From positions 1 to 44,132 of IMG/VR virus record IMGVR_UViG_3300025294_000256: a stretch of DNA of 44,132 nucleotides; one strand, written 5' to 3'. The notes under the pieces are model-generated. The model searched no databases. It saw nothing but the letters and a program-made list of their open reading frames with translations, and was not told where the DNA came from. The stretch's first letter is position 1; every line of letters starts with the position of its first letter. Shown one piece after another: positions 1-7,274 of the stretch. Origin of the DNA: a virus. A program made the position numbers and the translations under genes.

Positions 1-1314
1 TTATCGCTGGCATAATCTGCCAAACCCAACTGGATCAAACGAGGATGCATCGGGACAAGGCGGCAGGATGCGTCCGTTTTTGACGCTCTTTCGGTCGCCT
101 ACATCGTTGAAGTCGAAGCATAAGATGCCATCAACTTCACGAATATCCTTAAGGTGAAGCTGTGCAATCTCATTGAGTCGTGCACCCGTATAGATGCCGA
201 TAAGCGGCCCCCATTTCTGGTAGTCTTTATTGGCCAGACCGCCCTTGTTGGAAAGAATGGCAGAAAGAATGACCTGTATCTGGTCCGGGGTGAAGGCTTC
301 GCGGCTGTCCTGATTGCGGGCCTTGTTCTGCTTGATTGTCAGTCCAGCAAAAACATTCTGGTCAACATGGCCGTTCTGCTTGGCCCAATTGAATAGGTCG
401 CCATAGCTTTGAAGGTACTTGTTGACGGATGTCGTGTGCAGCTTGGGTACGCCCGGCAGATCAAGGATTTCGGACAATGGTCGGTTGCCTCTCGTGGCCT
501 CATTCTTCTCACGATTGACCGGATAGGCCCGCAAGGTGTCCTTGACCTTCTTCGCGTCCAGTGCGACGAGGGCTTTAACATCCGATGTCGCGCCCAGTAT
601 CTCTTTGAGTAGCTCAAGGTGGCCTAGCTTCTCGCTCTCGGTCTTGGCTGCCCAGTTTTTTCCGTCTCGCTTCTCGTCTATGTAGCTCTTGATAGTGTCG
701 GCAAGGGACATGCCTTTTTGTCTCGGAGCCGTTGGTGAGGGTGCGACAGCAAGCTGCGCCGGTGGATCAAGATCGAAATCCGCGACATCAGCATCGTAGG
801 CAAGTACGTCTTCAAGGGAGCGGCGGTGGCCTCGCTTCACATCTCGCTCTAGTTTTTCGTATTGGTCCGAACCCTTGGCGATGTCGAGGTCGTACTTCTC
901 GATGAAGCGAGCTAGCAATTCTTCGTCGGATTTTACCAACGATAGCGGTTTGCCCGTCACGATTGCCTGCTCGGCAATCTTAAGGCTCGTCCGGTAAAGA
1001 TCGCGGTCGCTGGCGCTCAAGCCGCCCGCTGCATCTATTTCTTGTCGGGTTTGGTCCCTCAACTCCCGAAAGTGGTTTTGAAGGGTGCTACGCAAATGCT
1101 GATAGTCCATGCGGCAGGCAATTCCGACACTATTATATTGTTCGCCTATGTGGATCATAGGGCGGGACAAACGCAATGCCTTTCGGGGATCGCGGGTCTG
1201 TAGCGATACCTTGATGTCAGATGCCAGTTTCTGTGGATGGAGTTGCCGGGGCAGGGGCCAGCGCAGGTAGAAGAAACCGTTACGCGACCGCAGCAAATAG
1301 GCTGGAATGAGCAA
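1..1314 (-). pseudogene. Tyrosine recombinase (DUF6538-type), frameshifted, of a neighbouring element
   Basis: This is the N-terminal part of a site-specific tyrosine integrase. The DUF6538-like entry domain (YLLRSRNGFFYLRWPLP) is at the start, a SAM-like core-binding region follows, and then the catalytic domain with Arg I in the GARLNEIAQL motif. After DRKSVK the frame breaks at an A5 run (T5 at 77-81 on the plus strand). Removing one A restores a family-like continuation (KTDASCRLVPMHPRLIQLGL), whereas the actual frame stops at 1-3 before the later catalytic Lys, His and Tyr boxes. An upstream ATG at 1404 would extend the reading across the att core. I prefer the TTG at 1314, which has GAGGGAG 8 nt upstream and begins right at the family domain. 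It lies outside this prophage and reads away from it, which suggests a second element in the same tRNA site. A single-base assembly error is the alternative. Confidence 0.75.
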
Positions 1315-1380
1315 GCCAATGTCTCCCTCGAATGGCTCACTGGCCAAATTCAAGGTGCAAGGCTTTGATTCTAAGGGGAA

Positions 1381-1397
1381 TGGTGGGCGATGAGAGA
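1381..1397. repeat. Left attachment site core (attL)
   Basis: The 17 bases TGGTGGGCGATGAGAGA are identical to 42587-42603, the last 17 nt of tRNA-Val (CCA, acceptor strand and part of the T arm). Flanking bases differ on both sides. The copy lies 11 bp beyond the stop codon of the prophage integrase. Confidence 0.9.
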
Positions 1398-1408
1398 TGG
1401 CCATGGCT

Positions 1409-2500
1409 TTATTTTGGCGTTGTTTTTATTGCCTTCTTTGATTTCATTCCCTCACCTGATTCAGGGTGAGGGATTTTGATGTTCCCGATCTGATCCGCGA
1501 CGATGCGGCTGGCTTCGATCCCGAGCCGCTTCCGGTCCACGCCCTTGGTGTAAATTTCGGCCGTCGCGATGTTCGTCCATCCATATTGGGCGAGCAGCTG
1601 ATGCGTGGCCGCGCCGCCTTCGGCCGCCAGTGTCGCGCTCAGCTTCCGCAGGCCGTGAGCCGACTTTGTCACGCCGGCTTCGGTGCATTTCTCCCTGAAC
1701 CAGTTGCCGAAGCTCTCCTTCACGAACGGCTTTCCGTGAGCGTTCGATACGAGGTGTAGGCCGCGCCGGGGCGTCTTCTTGATGATATCGACTAGATCGT
1801 CTGACAGCTCCACAGTGATCCGCGCGCCTGTTTTCGTGGTGTCGATCGTTAGCACGCGGTCGCTGATGTGCTGCCGGCCGACGAGGACGACGTCAGAGCG
1901 CCGTAGGCCAGCCAGCAGCATAAGCTCCATCGCCAGCCGCGCGGGTGTACCGATCGGGTGCTTGGAGCGGAAAGAGATCACATCCTCAACCGTCCAGGCT
2001 GGGAAGCCCTCGGTTTTGTAGGTAGGCGCTTCCACCCCTACTGTCGGGTCTGCCACGACGAGGCGCATCTTCTTCCCCCATCCGAACATTCCCTTCATGG
2101 TCTTCAGGAAGTTTGCGGCCGCGGCTGGCGTCTCGTGGCGCTTGTCGACGCCCTCTTGGATGACGTCCTGGGTGAAAGCGGTCAATGCAGCCCTGGCATT
2201 CGTCTTCAGGACCTTCTCCATGATGAGACGCTGTTGCTTCCGGGTGGCCGGGCTGTAACCGGCCCACTTCGCGCTCTCGGTCGTGTAGCGGTCCCAGAGC
2301 CACTGTAGCGTGCCTTCGTGGACCCTGGGGACGGGCAGGGGCAAGCCGCCCGTGAGGGCTGCTGTATAAGCCGCCTTGAAGGTCGGATCAGCAGGGGCGG
2401 GGAGGCGGATGCGTGTGCCTTTCCCGATGCGGAAATAGAAGACCCACTTTCCGTGGCGGGTTTTCTGTTTATGGACGTGAAGGGGGAGTTTCCGGGGCAT
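1409..2500 (-). CDS. int: Prophage tyrosine integrase
   Basis: This enzyme catalyses site-specific integration and excision at the tRNA-Val core. The N-terminus (TRHGKWVFYFRIGKGTRIRLP) is an Arm-DNA-binding-like module, a SAM-like domain follows (LQWLWDRYTTESAKWAGYSP), and then the catalytic domain. The active-site residues are visible: Arg in AGLRRSD, the beta-hairpin Lys in TTKTG, HGLRK, a Trp in place of the second His (YGWTNIATAEIY), and the Tyr nucleophile in that motif. I chose ATG 2500 (MPRKLPLHV), which falls just after the upstream gene stops. A GTG at 2542 would give 14 more residues and overlap that gene. It is the last gene of the leftward early operon and ends 12 bp from the att core, the usual position for a phage integrase. 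Confidence 0.93.
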   Translation of the reverse strand: MPRKLPLHVHKQKTRHGKWVFYFRIGKGTRIRLPAPADPTFKAAYTAALTGGLPLPVPRVHEGTLQWLWDRYTTESAKWAGYSPATRKQQRLIMEKVLKTNARAALTAFTQDVIQEGVDKRHETPAAAANFLKTMKGMFGWGKKMRLVVADPTVGVEAPTYKTEGFPAWTVEDVISFRSKHPIGTPARLAMELMLLAGLRRSDVVLVGRQHISDRVLTIDTTKTGARITVELSDDLVDIIKKTPRRGLHLVSNAHGKPFVKESFGNWFREKCTEAGVTKSAHGLRKLSATLAAEGGAATHQLLAQYGWTNIATAEIYTKGVDRKRLGIEASRIVADQIGNIKIPHPESGEGMKSKKAIKTTPK

Positions 2501-2510
2501 CCCCGAGTCT

Positions 2511-2702
2511 TCACAGGTTGGGGCGCGAATAGTCAATTCCACCGTCCTTTGCCGGTGCCGCCTCGGTCGAAGAGGGCGTAGCGCCTGGATAAAGCGTCAC
2601 CGTGGCATCACCCACCTTGATTTCTACGCGGCAGCCGGTGGTTTTCGCCACCTCTGCGGCACGCATCATGTCCTGCTTGCGGATAAGAGCGGGGGCTGAC
2701 AT
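2511..2702 (-). CDS. Small conserved protein upstream of integrase
   Basis: A 63-residue protein with no domain I can name. It looks like one compact alpha/beta unit (RAAEVAKTTGCRVEIKVGDATVTLYPG) followed by a disordered, proline- and alanine-rich tail. Similar small genes sit directly upstream of integrases in rhizobial prophages, so an excisionase or directionality role is possible, but no HTH is evident. Its start lies 3 nt after the preceding stop and its end is 10 nt before the integrase start, indicating translational coupling. Confidence 0.7.
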   Translation of the reverse strand: MSAPALIRKQDMMRAAEVAKTTGCRVEIKVGDATVTLYPGATPSSTEAAPAKDGGIDYSRPNL

Positions 2703-2705
2703 CGG

Positions 2706-2921
2706 TCAGTTCTCCCCGTTGTTCGAGTTTTCCACAGGCTCGTCGTCGTCTGGGAATAGCAAGATAAACGTGTTTCTGTGATCAATCTCAACCCGCCAGT
2801 TGCCACCATGGATATAGGACATGAGCGCGGCGAGATGATCGGCAGCCGCCTGTACCTCTGCATGTTTCCCAACTCCAGAGGCGACGGCGCGCGATATCGA
2901 AGCTGGAAGCGAGGTCAGCAT
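2706..2921 (-). CDS. Small early protein, unknown function
   Basis: A 71-residue acidic protein starting MLTSLPASISRAV with an acidic, Asn-rich tail (LLFPDDDEPVENSNNGEN). ATG 2921 overlaps the end of the preceding gene by 7 nt (ATGCTGA), which decides the start; a longer reading upstream has an unlikely Arg-rich composition. No domain is recognised. It belongs to the leftward early operon. Confidence 0.6.
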   Translation of the reverse strand: MLTSLPASISRAVASGVGKHAEVQAAADHLAALMSYIHGGNWRVEIDHRNTFILLFPDDDEPVENSNNGEN

Positions 2922-3184
2922 TTCCGCCTCTCCTGGCTGTTGGTGTGCGCGATGTACCAAGCGTCTTTCGCCTTCCTGCTCATCGCCAGCGCCAGACCAG
3001 CAAGGAAGAAAAGGCGGGCTCCATCTTCGGCGGAGATGCGGTAGCCGTCGGCGGGGCAACGGCCTTCGAACTGATCGAGCACAAGGTTTCCCAGAACGTC
3101 GACCATATTGTCGGCATCGCAGATGATCGGCTCAAGATCGAAGAATTCGACGTCCGGCTCGACCGGGCTGAGAGTGGTCACCAT
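2915..3184 (-). CDS. Small early protein, unknown function
   Basis: An 89-residue protein (MVTTLSPVEPDVEFFDLEP) with an acidic N-terminus and a hydrophobic helix (ARLFFLAGLALAMSRKAKDAW) that could be a buried helix or one weak membrane segment. A strong Shine-Dalgarno, GGAGG, lies 9 nt before ATG 3184 inside the 3' end of the preceding gene. No function can be assigned. Confidence 0.65.
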   Translation of the reverse strand: MVTTLSPVEPDVEFFDLEPIICDADNMVDVLGNLVLDQFEGRCPADGYRISAEDGARLFFLAGLALAMSRKAKDAWYIAHTNSQERRKC

Positions 3185-3185
3185 C

Positions 3186-3986
3186 TCATGGCCTCCCGAT
3201 GACGTTTAGGGCTTCATCAATGAACCGGGCCATGGCGCCGAGAGCGCCACCTTTTTTGCACAGGTATGGCGCCATGCCATCATCCTGCACCATCAGGGCG
3301 GCGGCCTTCATGCGCAGGCCTTCGACCGTGAACGCTGGTTCATTGGAGACATCGACGCATGCGCGGTTCAACGCCTCTCTGGATGCTTTGAGGCGCTGAT
3401 TTACACTCTCCACACCGGAGGCCATCCGTAGCCGCGCAACTTCGGCGTGGTATTGCTCGGAGATGCGAAGTTTATGGCGGTACTCTGAGAGAACTTTGCG
3501 TTGTTCGGCAATGTTGCGAGCAAGTGCCTTTTCCGTCTTGCCGGTGCGAGGCCTTTCCCACCTCTCAATGACCTCTTGTAAAAATTCCGGTGGATAGACC
3601 TGGAAGCAGGTGTGTGGGTGCTTCTCCACGAAATCACGCTTGAGATTTTGTCTAAGGTACGCCGTTTTCCGGAAAATGACGTTGCCCGCGATGTCGCGTT
3701 CCGCTTCTTTCGTATATTCGTCGACATTCGCACAGCCAAGGATTTCCTCCGGAGCCAGCGGCCAACGATGCCGCCACTCGTCGACCAGCCATTCGAGTGC
3801 GTCGTTTGCCGCGGCCAACTCCTCGCGCGCTGAGATGAAGCGCTCATAAGCGGCAAGGAGATCGCGGTTCTCGCTCTGTGTCGACCCGCCGCACGGCACG
3901 GCGCCTGCGCCGGCCGTGGGGATGGCGGTAAGCGCGAGGACGGCCGGCGATTGCTTTAGCAGATTGCGACGGGTGATATTGGACAT
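3186..3986 (-). CDS. Phage protein with Tat-like leader, unknown function
   Basis: A 266-residue protein. The N-terminus carries a twin-arginine-like motif (TRRNLLKQS, Arg6-Arg7), then a hydrophobic Ala/Leu segment (AVLALTAIPTAGAGA) and a Cys, resembling a Tat signal peptide and possibly a lipobox-like end. The rest is charged and helical (AAYERFISAREELAAANDALEW; LARNIAEQRKVLSEYRHKLR). Start ATG 3986 has AAGGAGG 7 nt upstream and overlaps the previous stop by one base (TGATG). A Tat-type leader in an early phage operon next to the integrase is unexpected; the same N-terminus could be a DNA- or membrane-binding helix. The function is unknown. Confidence 0.7.
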   Translation of the reverse strand: MSNITRRNLLKQSPAVLALTAIPTAGAGAVPCGGSTQSENRDLLAAYERFISAREELAAANDALEWLVDEWRHRWPLAPEEILGCANVDEYTKEAERDIAGNVIFRKTAYLRQNLKRDFVEKHPHTCFQVYPPEFLQEVIERWERPRTGKTEKALARNIAEQRKVLSEYRHKLRISEQYHAEVARLRMASGVESVNQRLKASREALNRACVDVSNEPAFTVEGLRMKAAALMVQDDGMAPYLCKKGGALGAMARFIDEALNVIGRP

Positions 3987-4774
3987 CACGCGGCCTCCTT
4001 CTCGCCGGCGAGGACTTCGATCATTTCCCGCAGCTCGTCGGTGATGCCTGCTGCCCAGCGATCAGTATGGGCGAGCGTCCACATAGCGAACTCGCGCGCG
4101 GTGCGCGGATATTGCTCGGCGATGAGGTCCTGCAGGGCGTTGTACTCGACCTGCGCCAGTTCGGCCGCCTCATCATCCTCTGCTGCATCTGCCCTTGCTT
4201 CGGCGCCCTTCCAGCGGCTGAAAAGGTCCTCGATCATGTCCACACCGGGGATAGCAACGTCGAAGCCTGACATTACGGTCGTGCCATCTTCGGTAAAACG
4301 GATGATGGCCGCTTCGGTGCGCGGATCGCGCGACCGGAGAATTTCCATCATCCGCGTCGAAAGACGCTTCATCTCGTCCTTCGGTTTCTCCGGCGTTGCC
4401 TCGTTGCTGCGGTCCCAAGCGCGAATATTTGAGAACATCACCGTGTGGCCGGCTTTATCGGACGGAAGAACCATCGCCTGGAAGTTTCCACCGTTCCAGC
4501 CGTTCAAGGCCTCCGACAAATCCCAGGCAAGACGGTTCACCCGATCGACGGCAAGCTCGTCCTTGGCGTCTCCCTTGGGGAGCGCGCCGAAGTAGACATT
4601 CGGAGCGACGTCAGCCGGCAGGACGTGGGCGAACCAGTCGGCGCTATCGCAATCCTGGAGGACTGCGGAAAGCTCCTTGGTCAGGCGGCGCGCCTTCACC
4701 CATGGATGGTCCACGGTTGAAATTTCGGGCGCAGTTGTGCTATTGGACTGCTTGTCCATTTTCATCATCCTCAT
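3986..4774 (-). CDS. Early phage protein, unknown function
   Basis: A mostly soluble protein of about 260 residues with no domain I recognise. It has an acidic Ala/Glu-rich helix (KGAEARADAAEDDEAAELAQ) and a C-terminal helix ending MIEVLAGEKEAA. Several starts are possible: ATG 4774, or ATG 4759 (MDKQSN), the latter with AGGA 9 nt upstream. It is coupled to the next gene by the TGATG overlap at its end. It lies second in the leftward early operon behind the small RHH regulator. Confidence 0.65.
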   Translation of the reverse strand: MRMMKMDKQSNSTTAPEISTVDHPWVKARRLTKELSAVLQDCDSADWFAHVLPADVAPNVYFGALPKGDAKDELAVDRVNRLAWDLSEALNGWNGGNFQAMVLPSDKAGHTVMFSNIRAWDRSNEATPEKPKDEMKRLSTRMMEILRSRDPRTEAAIIRFTEDGTTVMSGFDVAIPGVDMIEDLFSRWKGAEARADAAEDDEAAELAQVEYNALQDLIAEQYPRTAREFAMWTLAHTDRWAAGITDELREMIEVLAGEKEAA

Positions 4775-4834
4775 GGTGATTGTGGTTTCAGCAGCGGCGG
4801 GGATTGGTCGCCAAACTTGGTCCCCGTCTGCTGC

Positions 4835-5005
4835 TCACTCTCCGGCCGAGACCGGTACTTTCTTTGCCAGTGCTTCCCTAACGAGGGTCCGAACTGCTTC
4901 GGCGCGACTGCCTATGCGGTTGGTGAATCGGTATGTGTCGATACGCTCGACCAATGACGGCTCCATCATCAGCGGAATGCGGGCTTTTTTGGCTTCCTTG
5001 TGCAT
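4835..5005 (-). CDS. Ribbon-helix-helix regulator (short)
   Basis: A 56-residue RHH-type DNA-binding protein. The strand-helix-helix pattern reads ARIPLMMEPSLVERIDTYRF then SRAEAVRTLVREALAKK. It is clearly paralogous to the N-terminus of the divergent gene at 5143 (RVPIMM, DDWRFANRI, TRSDAIRRL), which also fixes the start: ATG 5005 has AAGGA 4 nt upstream and gives the same N-terminal length. A longer GTG reading (5047) would run through an operator-like repeat and the likely transcription start. It probably autorepresses and controls the leftward early genes. Confidence 0.75.
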   Translation of the reverse strand: MHKEAKKARIPLMMEPSLVERIDTYRFTNRIGSRAEAVRTLVREALAKKVPVSAGE

Positions 5006-5027
5006 GCTGTCCTTCACAATCAGCGTT

Positions 5028-5115
5028 ACTTGTGCCGATTTATTCACTGAACATTAATCTTGTTGCGCCGGCACAGTCAATGCCACTTGTGCCGATTTTT
5101 AGTATGCGGTATCAG
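5028..5115. promoter_or_regulatory. Divergent promoter and operator region of the two RHH genes
   Basis: A 14-bp direct repeat, ACTTGTGCCGATTT, occurs at 5028-5041 and 5085-5098. An inverted TGTGCCG copy at 5069-5075 makes three TGTGCCG/CGGCACA sites. A leftward promoter fits between them: TTGACT (5080-5075), 18-bp spacer, TAATGT (5056-5051), giving a leader of about 40 nt to ATG 5005. A rightward candidate is TTGTGC (5087-5092), 17 bp, TATCAG (5110-5115). The repeats overlap or flank both promoters, as expected for RHH operators. Confidence 0.6.
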
Positions 5116-5142
5116 TTTCGTCGAAAAGTCACGGGGGTTTGA

Positions 5143-5829
5143 ATGGTAAAGCCACGGGAAAAGCGTGTTCCGATCATGATGTCTGAGGACGAAATGTTGG
5201 CAATCGACGATTGGCGATTTGCTAACCGCATCGCGACGCGATCAGACGCGATACGAAGGCTGTGTCGTATCGGTCTCGTAATCGACGCCCAGTTTGACGA
5301 CCTGTGGAAGCGATCGGTGCGGATCGACAAGATCGCCACAGACTTTCCGAACGCAATCGCGTCGGCGAAGGACCGGAGTCGGACCGAGGCGCAGCAGAAC
5401 GAACGAATTGCCGCGCGATCAGAGCAGGTGGCAAGGGAGTTGTTCGACCTCGCAGGGGACCTCCTCGTTACCGTAGATAAGATTCTGCGGCAGACTTGGG
5501 CATACAAAACCCCGGGAAGCTTCGAGGAAGCCGTCGCGGAGGCCGCTGACAAACTCAATGACCTTTCAGCTACCGAAGAGCGGCTTCGGTCTGAGCGTGA
5601 GAGAAAGCGCGAGGTGAGCAAGCGCATAGAAGCTCTCAACGTTGAAAAACTAGGCAAGGCAGTACTTGATGCAGTCGCTGGTTCAAGTGAGGAAGAGGAA
5701 CGATCAGCTGTACTGGATACCGTTGCGGAATGGTTGAGCGAGCAACGGGAAACGCAACAGAAGTCACTGGAAGATCGAATTCGCCGGAAAGCCGAGTACG
5801 AAGCACGGAAGCAGGAAAACGACGATTGA
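5143..5829 (+). CDS. RHH DNA-binding protein with long coiled-coil tail
   Basis: A 228-residue protein. Residues about 7-46 form an RHH-like fold (KRVPIMMSEDEMLAIDDWRF, TRSDAIRRLCRIGL) paralogous to the short divergent regulator. Two long charged helices follow (RSRTEAQQNERIAARSEQVA; RLRSERERKREVSKRIEAL), probably a coiled coil for oligomerisation or partner binding. GGGGG lies 6-7 nt before the ATG. It is the only rightward gene between the immunity region and the leftward early operon, so it may counteract its short paralogue at shared operators. It lies under antisense transcription from the PL-like promoter at about 6030-6064. Confidence 0.75.
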   Translation: MVKPREKRVPIMMSEDEMLAIDDWRFANRIATRSDAIRRLCRIGLVIDAQFDDLWKRSVRIDKIATDFPNAIASAKDRSRTEAQQNERIAARSEQVARELFDLAGDLLVTVDKILRQTWAYKTPGSFEEAVAEAADKLNDLSATEERLRSERERKREVSKRIEALNVEKLGKAVLDAVAGSSEEEERSAVLDTVAEWLSEQRETQQKSLEDRIRRKAEYEARKQENDD

Positions 5830-6037
5830 AACATAACGTTCGTTTCCGCGATGCAACGCGCAAGGTCATCAGCGCCTTCGACGGCGATGCCTACCCACCC
5901 ACTCAAGCGGCGGGGGTTGGCGATTTCTTCACCCACATGTGACAAGTGGTCGAAGAACACCCCGGCCATGTGGCGGTAACGCGAAGGACTTTGCCCGATA
6001 GTGCACATGTCGGCTCCAGTGGTTAACTGGCGTCGAT
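5830..6037. other. Non-coding stretch between RHH gene and left operators
   Basis: No gene I can defend. A minus-strand reading frame gives a protein-like stretch (HMAGVFFDHLSHVGEEIANP) but then runs on as an Arg/Ser-rich shadow of the RHH gene, and on the plus strand a short open frame ends at about 5941. It could be the decayed end of an older gene. This region is the leader downstream of the PL-like promoter. Confidence 0.4.
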
Positions 6038-6087
6038 AATCCGTCAAACGGATTTAAAGGTCAAGATGAAAATCCGTCAAACGGATT
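6038..6087 (-). promoter_or_regulatory. Left operators and PL-like promoter
   Basis: Two identical 17-bp palindromes, AATCCGTCAAACGGATT, lie at 6038-6054 and 6071-6087, 33 bp apart. On the minus strand TTGACC (6064-6059), a 17-bp spacer and GATTAT (6041-6036) form a good sigma70-type promoter, with the first operator in the spacer. This copies the PR arrangement at 6830-6858 and drives transcription leftward toward the integrase operon. Confidence 0.75.
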
Positions 6088-6149
6088 TATTCTGGCCTGT
6101 GCATCCTCAACGCGTCGGGAATATCCGTAAGGCGAAGTAATGGGTGCTC

Positions 6150-6770
6150 TTACGCCCTCAGCCTCAAACTGCCTTGCACACCGCCCTTCTTCTGAACGGA
6201 TCTCAGGTGCGAGCGGGGGAGCACGGCGAAAATCTCGCCGATCCATTCAAGTTCAACATCCTCGATCATGGCCGCGTTGAAAGACATTAGGTTGATGCCG
6301 CCAGCACCGCGAGCGATGGTTTTGATATATCGTTTTCCATCACTTGTCCGGACGGCGGCTTCTTCGCCGTAGAAAGATTCGACCGGCCGCTTTTGCTCTC
6401 GGTAACAGATGATGATTGCCCGGTCCTTGAAGATCGGCAACATGCTGTCCCCCTTTACCTCGAAGGCTATCATGTCGTCAGGCAGCGGAAAGGGAACCTC
6501 GATCTGGTCGATGCCGTCGGGCGGTACTTGCTCGAACTCAGGGAGGATCTCGGCTCCAGCTCCGATGTAGCCCATAAGCGGGACCACGTTTTCCGGGCCA
6601 ACCTCGCGCAGGTATATCTCGTCGATTTCTCTCTTCCTCGCTGTTTCGGGCTCAACACCTGAAACCCAACGGGCGACCGTCGATTGCGACACGCCCATCT
6701 CAGCAGCGAGGCGCTGCTGTTTCCATCCATCGAGCCGGAGGATCGCTTTGATTTTTGTCGTGTAATCCAT
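6150..6770 (-). CDS. CI-like repressor (HTH plus S24 autopeptidase)
   Basis: The lysogeny repressor, 206 residues. The N-terminal HTH spans about residues 5-40 (QQRLAAEMGVSQSTVARWVS). The C-terminal S24 peptidase region has the Ala-Gly cleavage site near residues 71-72 (YIGAGAE), the catalytic Ser109 in GDSMLP and Lys150 in RYIKTIA. RecA-stimulated self-cleavage is therefore expected, so DNA damage should induce the prophage. It is transcribed divergently from the Cro-like gene, with operators between them and at 6038-6087. The ATG at 6770 has little Shine-Dalgarno, and one operator (6781-6797) lies in its leader, suggesting autoregulation. Confidence 0.92.
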   Translation of the reverse strand: MDYTTKIKAILRLDGWKQQRLAAEMGVSQSTVARWVSGVEPETARKREIDEIYLREVGPENVVPLMGYIGAGAEILPEFEQVPPDGIDQIEVPFPLPDDMIAFEVKGDSMLPIFKDRAIIICYREQKRPVESFYGEEAAVRTSDGKRYIKTIARGAGGINLMSFNAAMIEDVELEWIGEIFAVLPRSHLRSVQKKGGVQGSLRLRA

Positions 6771-6780
6771 GAACGCATCT

Positions 6781-6858
6781 TATCCGGCAAAAGGATTAAA
6801 TAAAAGTTGCGTTTGACGGATATAATTGATTGACAGTCAAATCCGTTTGACGGATAAT
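6781..6858 (+). promoter_or_regulatory. Right operators and PR promoter
   Basis: PR is TTGACA (6830-6835), 17 bp, GATAAT (6853-6858). The operator AATCCGT-TTG-ACGGATA (6840-6856) fills its spacer. Weaker copies with the same 7-3-7 layout lie at 6806-6822 (GTTGCGT-TTG-ACGGATA) and 6781-6797 (TATCCGG-CAA-AAGGATT), making three right operators, the last next to the repressor start. The predicted transcription start, about 6865, is only 3 nt before the Cro ATG. Confidence 0.8.
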
Positions 6859-6867
6859 TAGTGGGCT

Positions 6868-7104
6868 ATGAACCCAATCCGATTTATCCGAACCAAGATT
6901 TTCCGGCTGAACCAAGCTGAGTTCGGCCGCATGGCAGGCCTTAGCCAGCCTGCCGTTTCGCGCATAGAAAACGGCGAGCAGTCGCCGTCCTTGGACGATG
7001 TCGCCCGCATCAGAGCTGAAGCAAAGCGCCGTGCGCTGAGCTGGGACGATGCGTGGGTGTTCGGAGGCATTCCGATCGATGAAACGACACAGGTGCAACC
7101 ATGA
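6868..7104 (+). CDS. Cro-like HTH regulator
   Basis: A 78-residue XRE-type HTH protein (FRLNQAEFGRMAGLSQPAVS, then RIENGEQSPSLDDVARIRAE). It is the first gene of the rightward early operon, opposite the S24 repressor, hence the Cro assignment. No Shine-Dalgarno precedes the ATG, and the PR start point is nearly at the ATG, so the message is probably leaderless. Its stop overlaps the next start (ATGA). Confidence 0.85.
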   Translation: MNPIRFIRTKIFRLNQAEFGRMAGLSQPAVSRIENGEQSPSLDDVARIRAEAKRRALSWDDAWVFGGIPIDETTQVQP

Positions 7105-7274
7105 CCGTCGTCAACCTCAAATCCTTTGAAGAGGCTCGACAGGAAAAGGCTTGGGCCGAATACGTCGAGCTGGCCAACAAGGCGCAGAAGACGCAACGCC
7201 TCGACGATGCCATTGCGGCCGGTAAGGCATGGAGCCGCTTCGTCTATCTTTTCTGCCCTCGGAGCACGCGATGA
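7101..7274 (+). CDS. Small early protein, 57 aa
   Basis: A short charged helical protein (MTVVNLKSFEEARQEKAWAE...). It is supported by ATGA overlaps with both neighbours: its ATG sits in the Cro stop and its stop overlaps the helicase ATG. No domain is recognised. It may be a helicase-associated accessory or only a coupling cistron. Confidence 0.65.
   Translation: MTVVNLKSFEEARQEKAWAEYVELANKAQKTQRLDDAIAAGKAWSRFVYLFCPRSTR

Noticed and set aside
5112-6047. A 311-codon minus-strand frame opposite the RHH/coiled-coil gene
   Set aside because: Most of it is Arg/Ser-rich shadow of the plus-strand gene. Only about 70 codons near 5830-6020 look protein-like, and the first codon lies within the operator.
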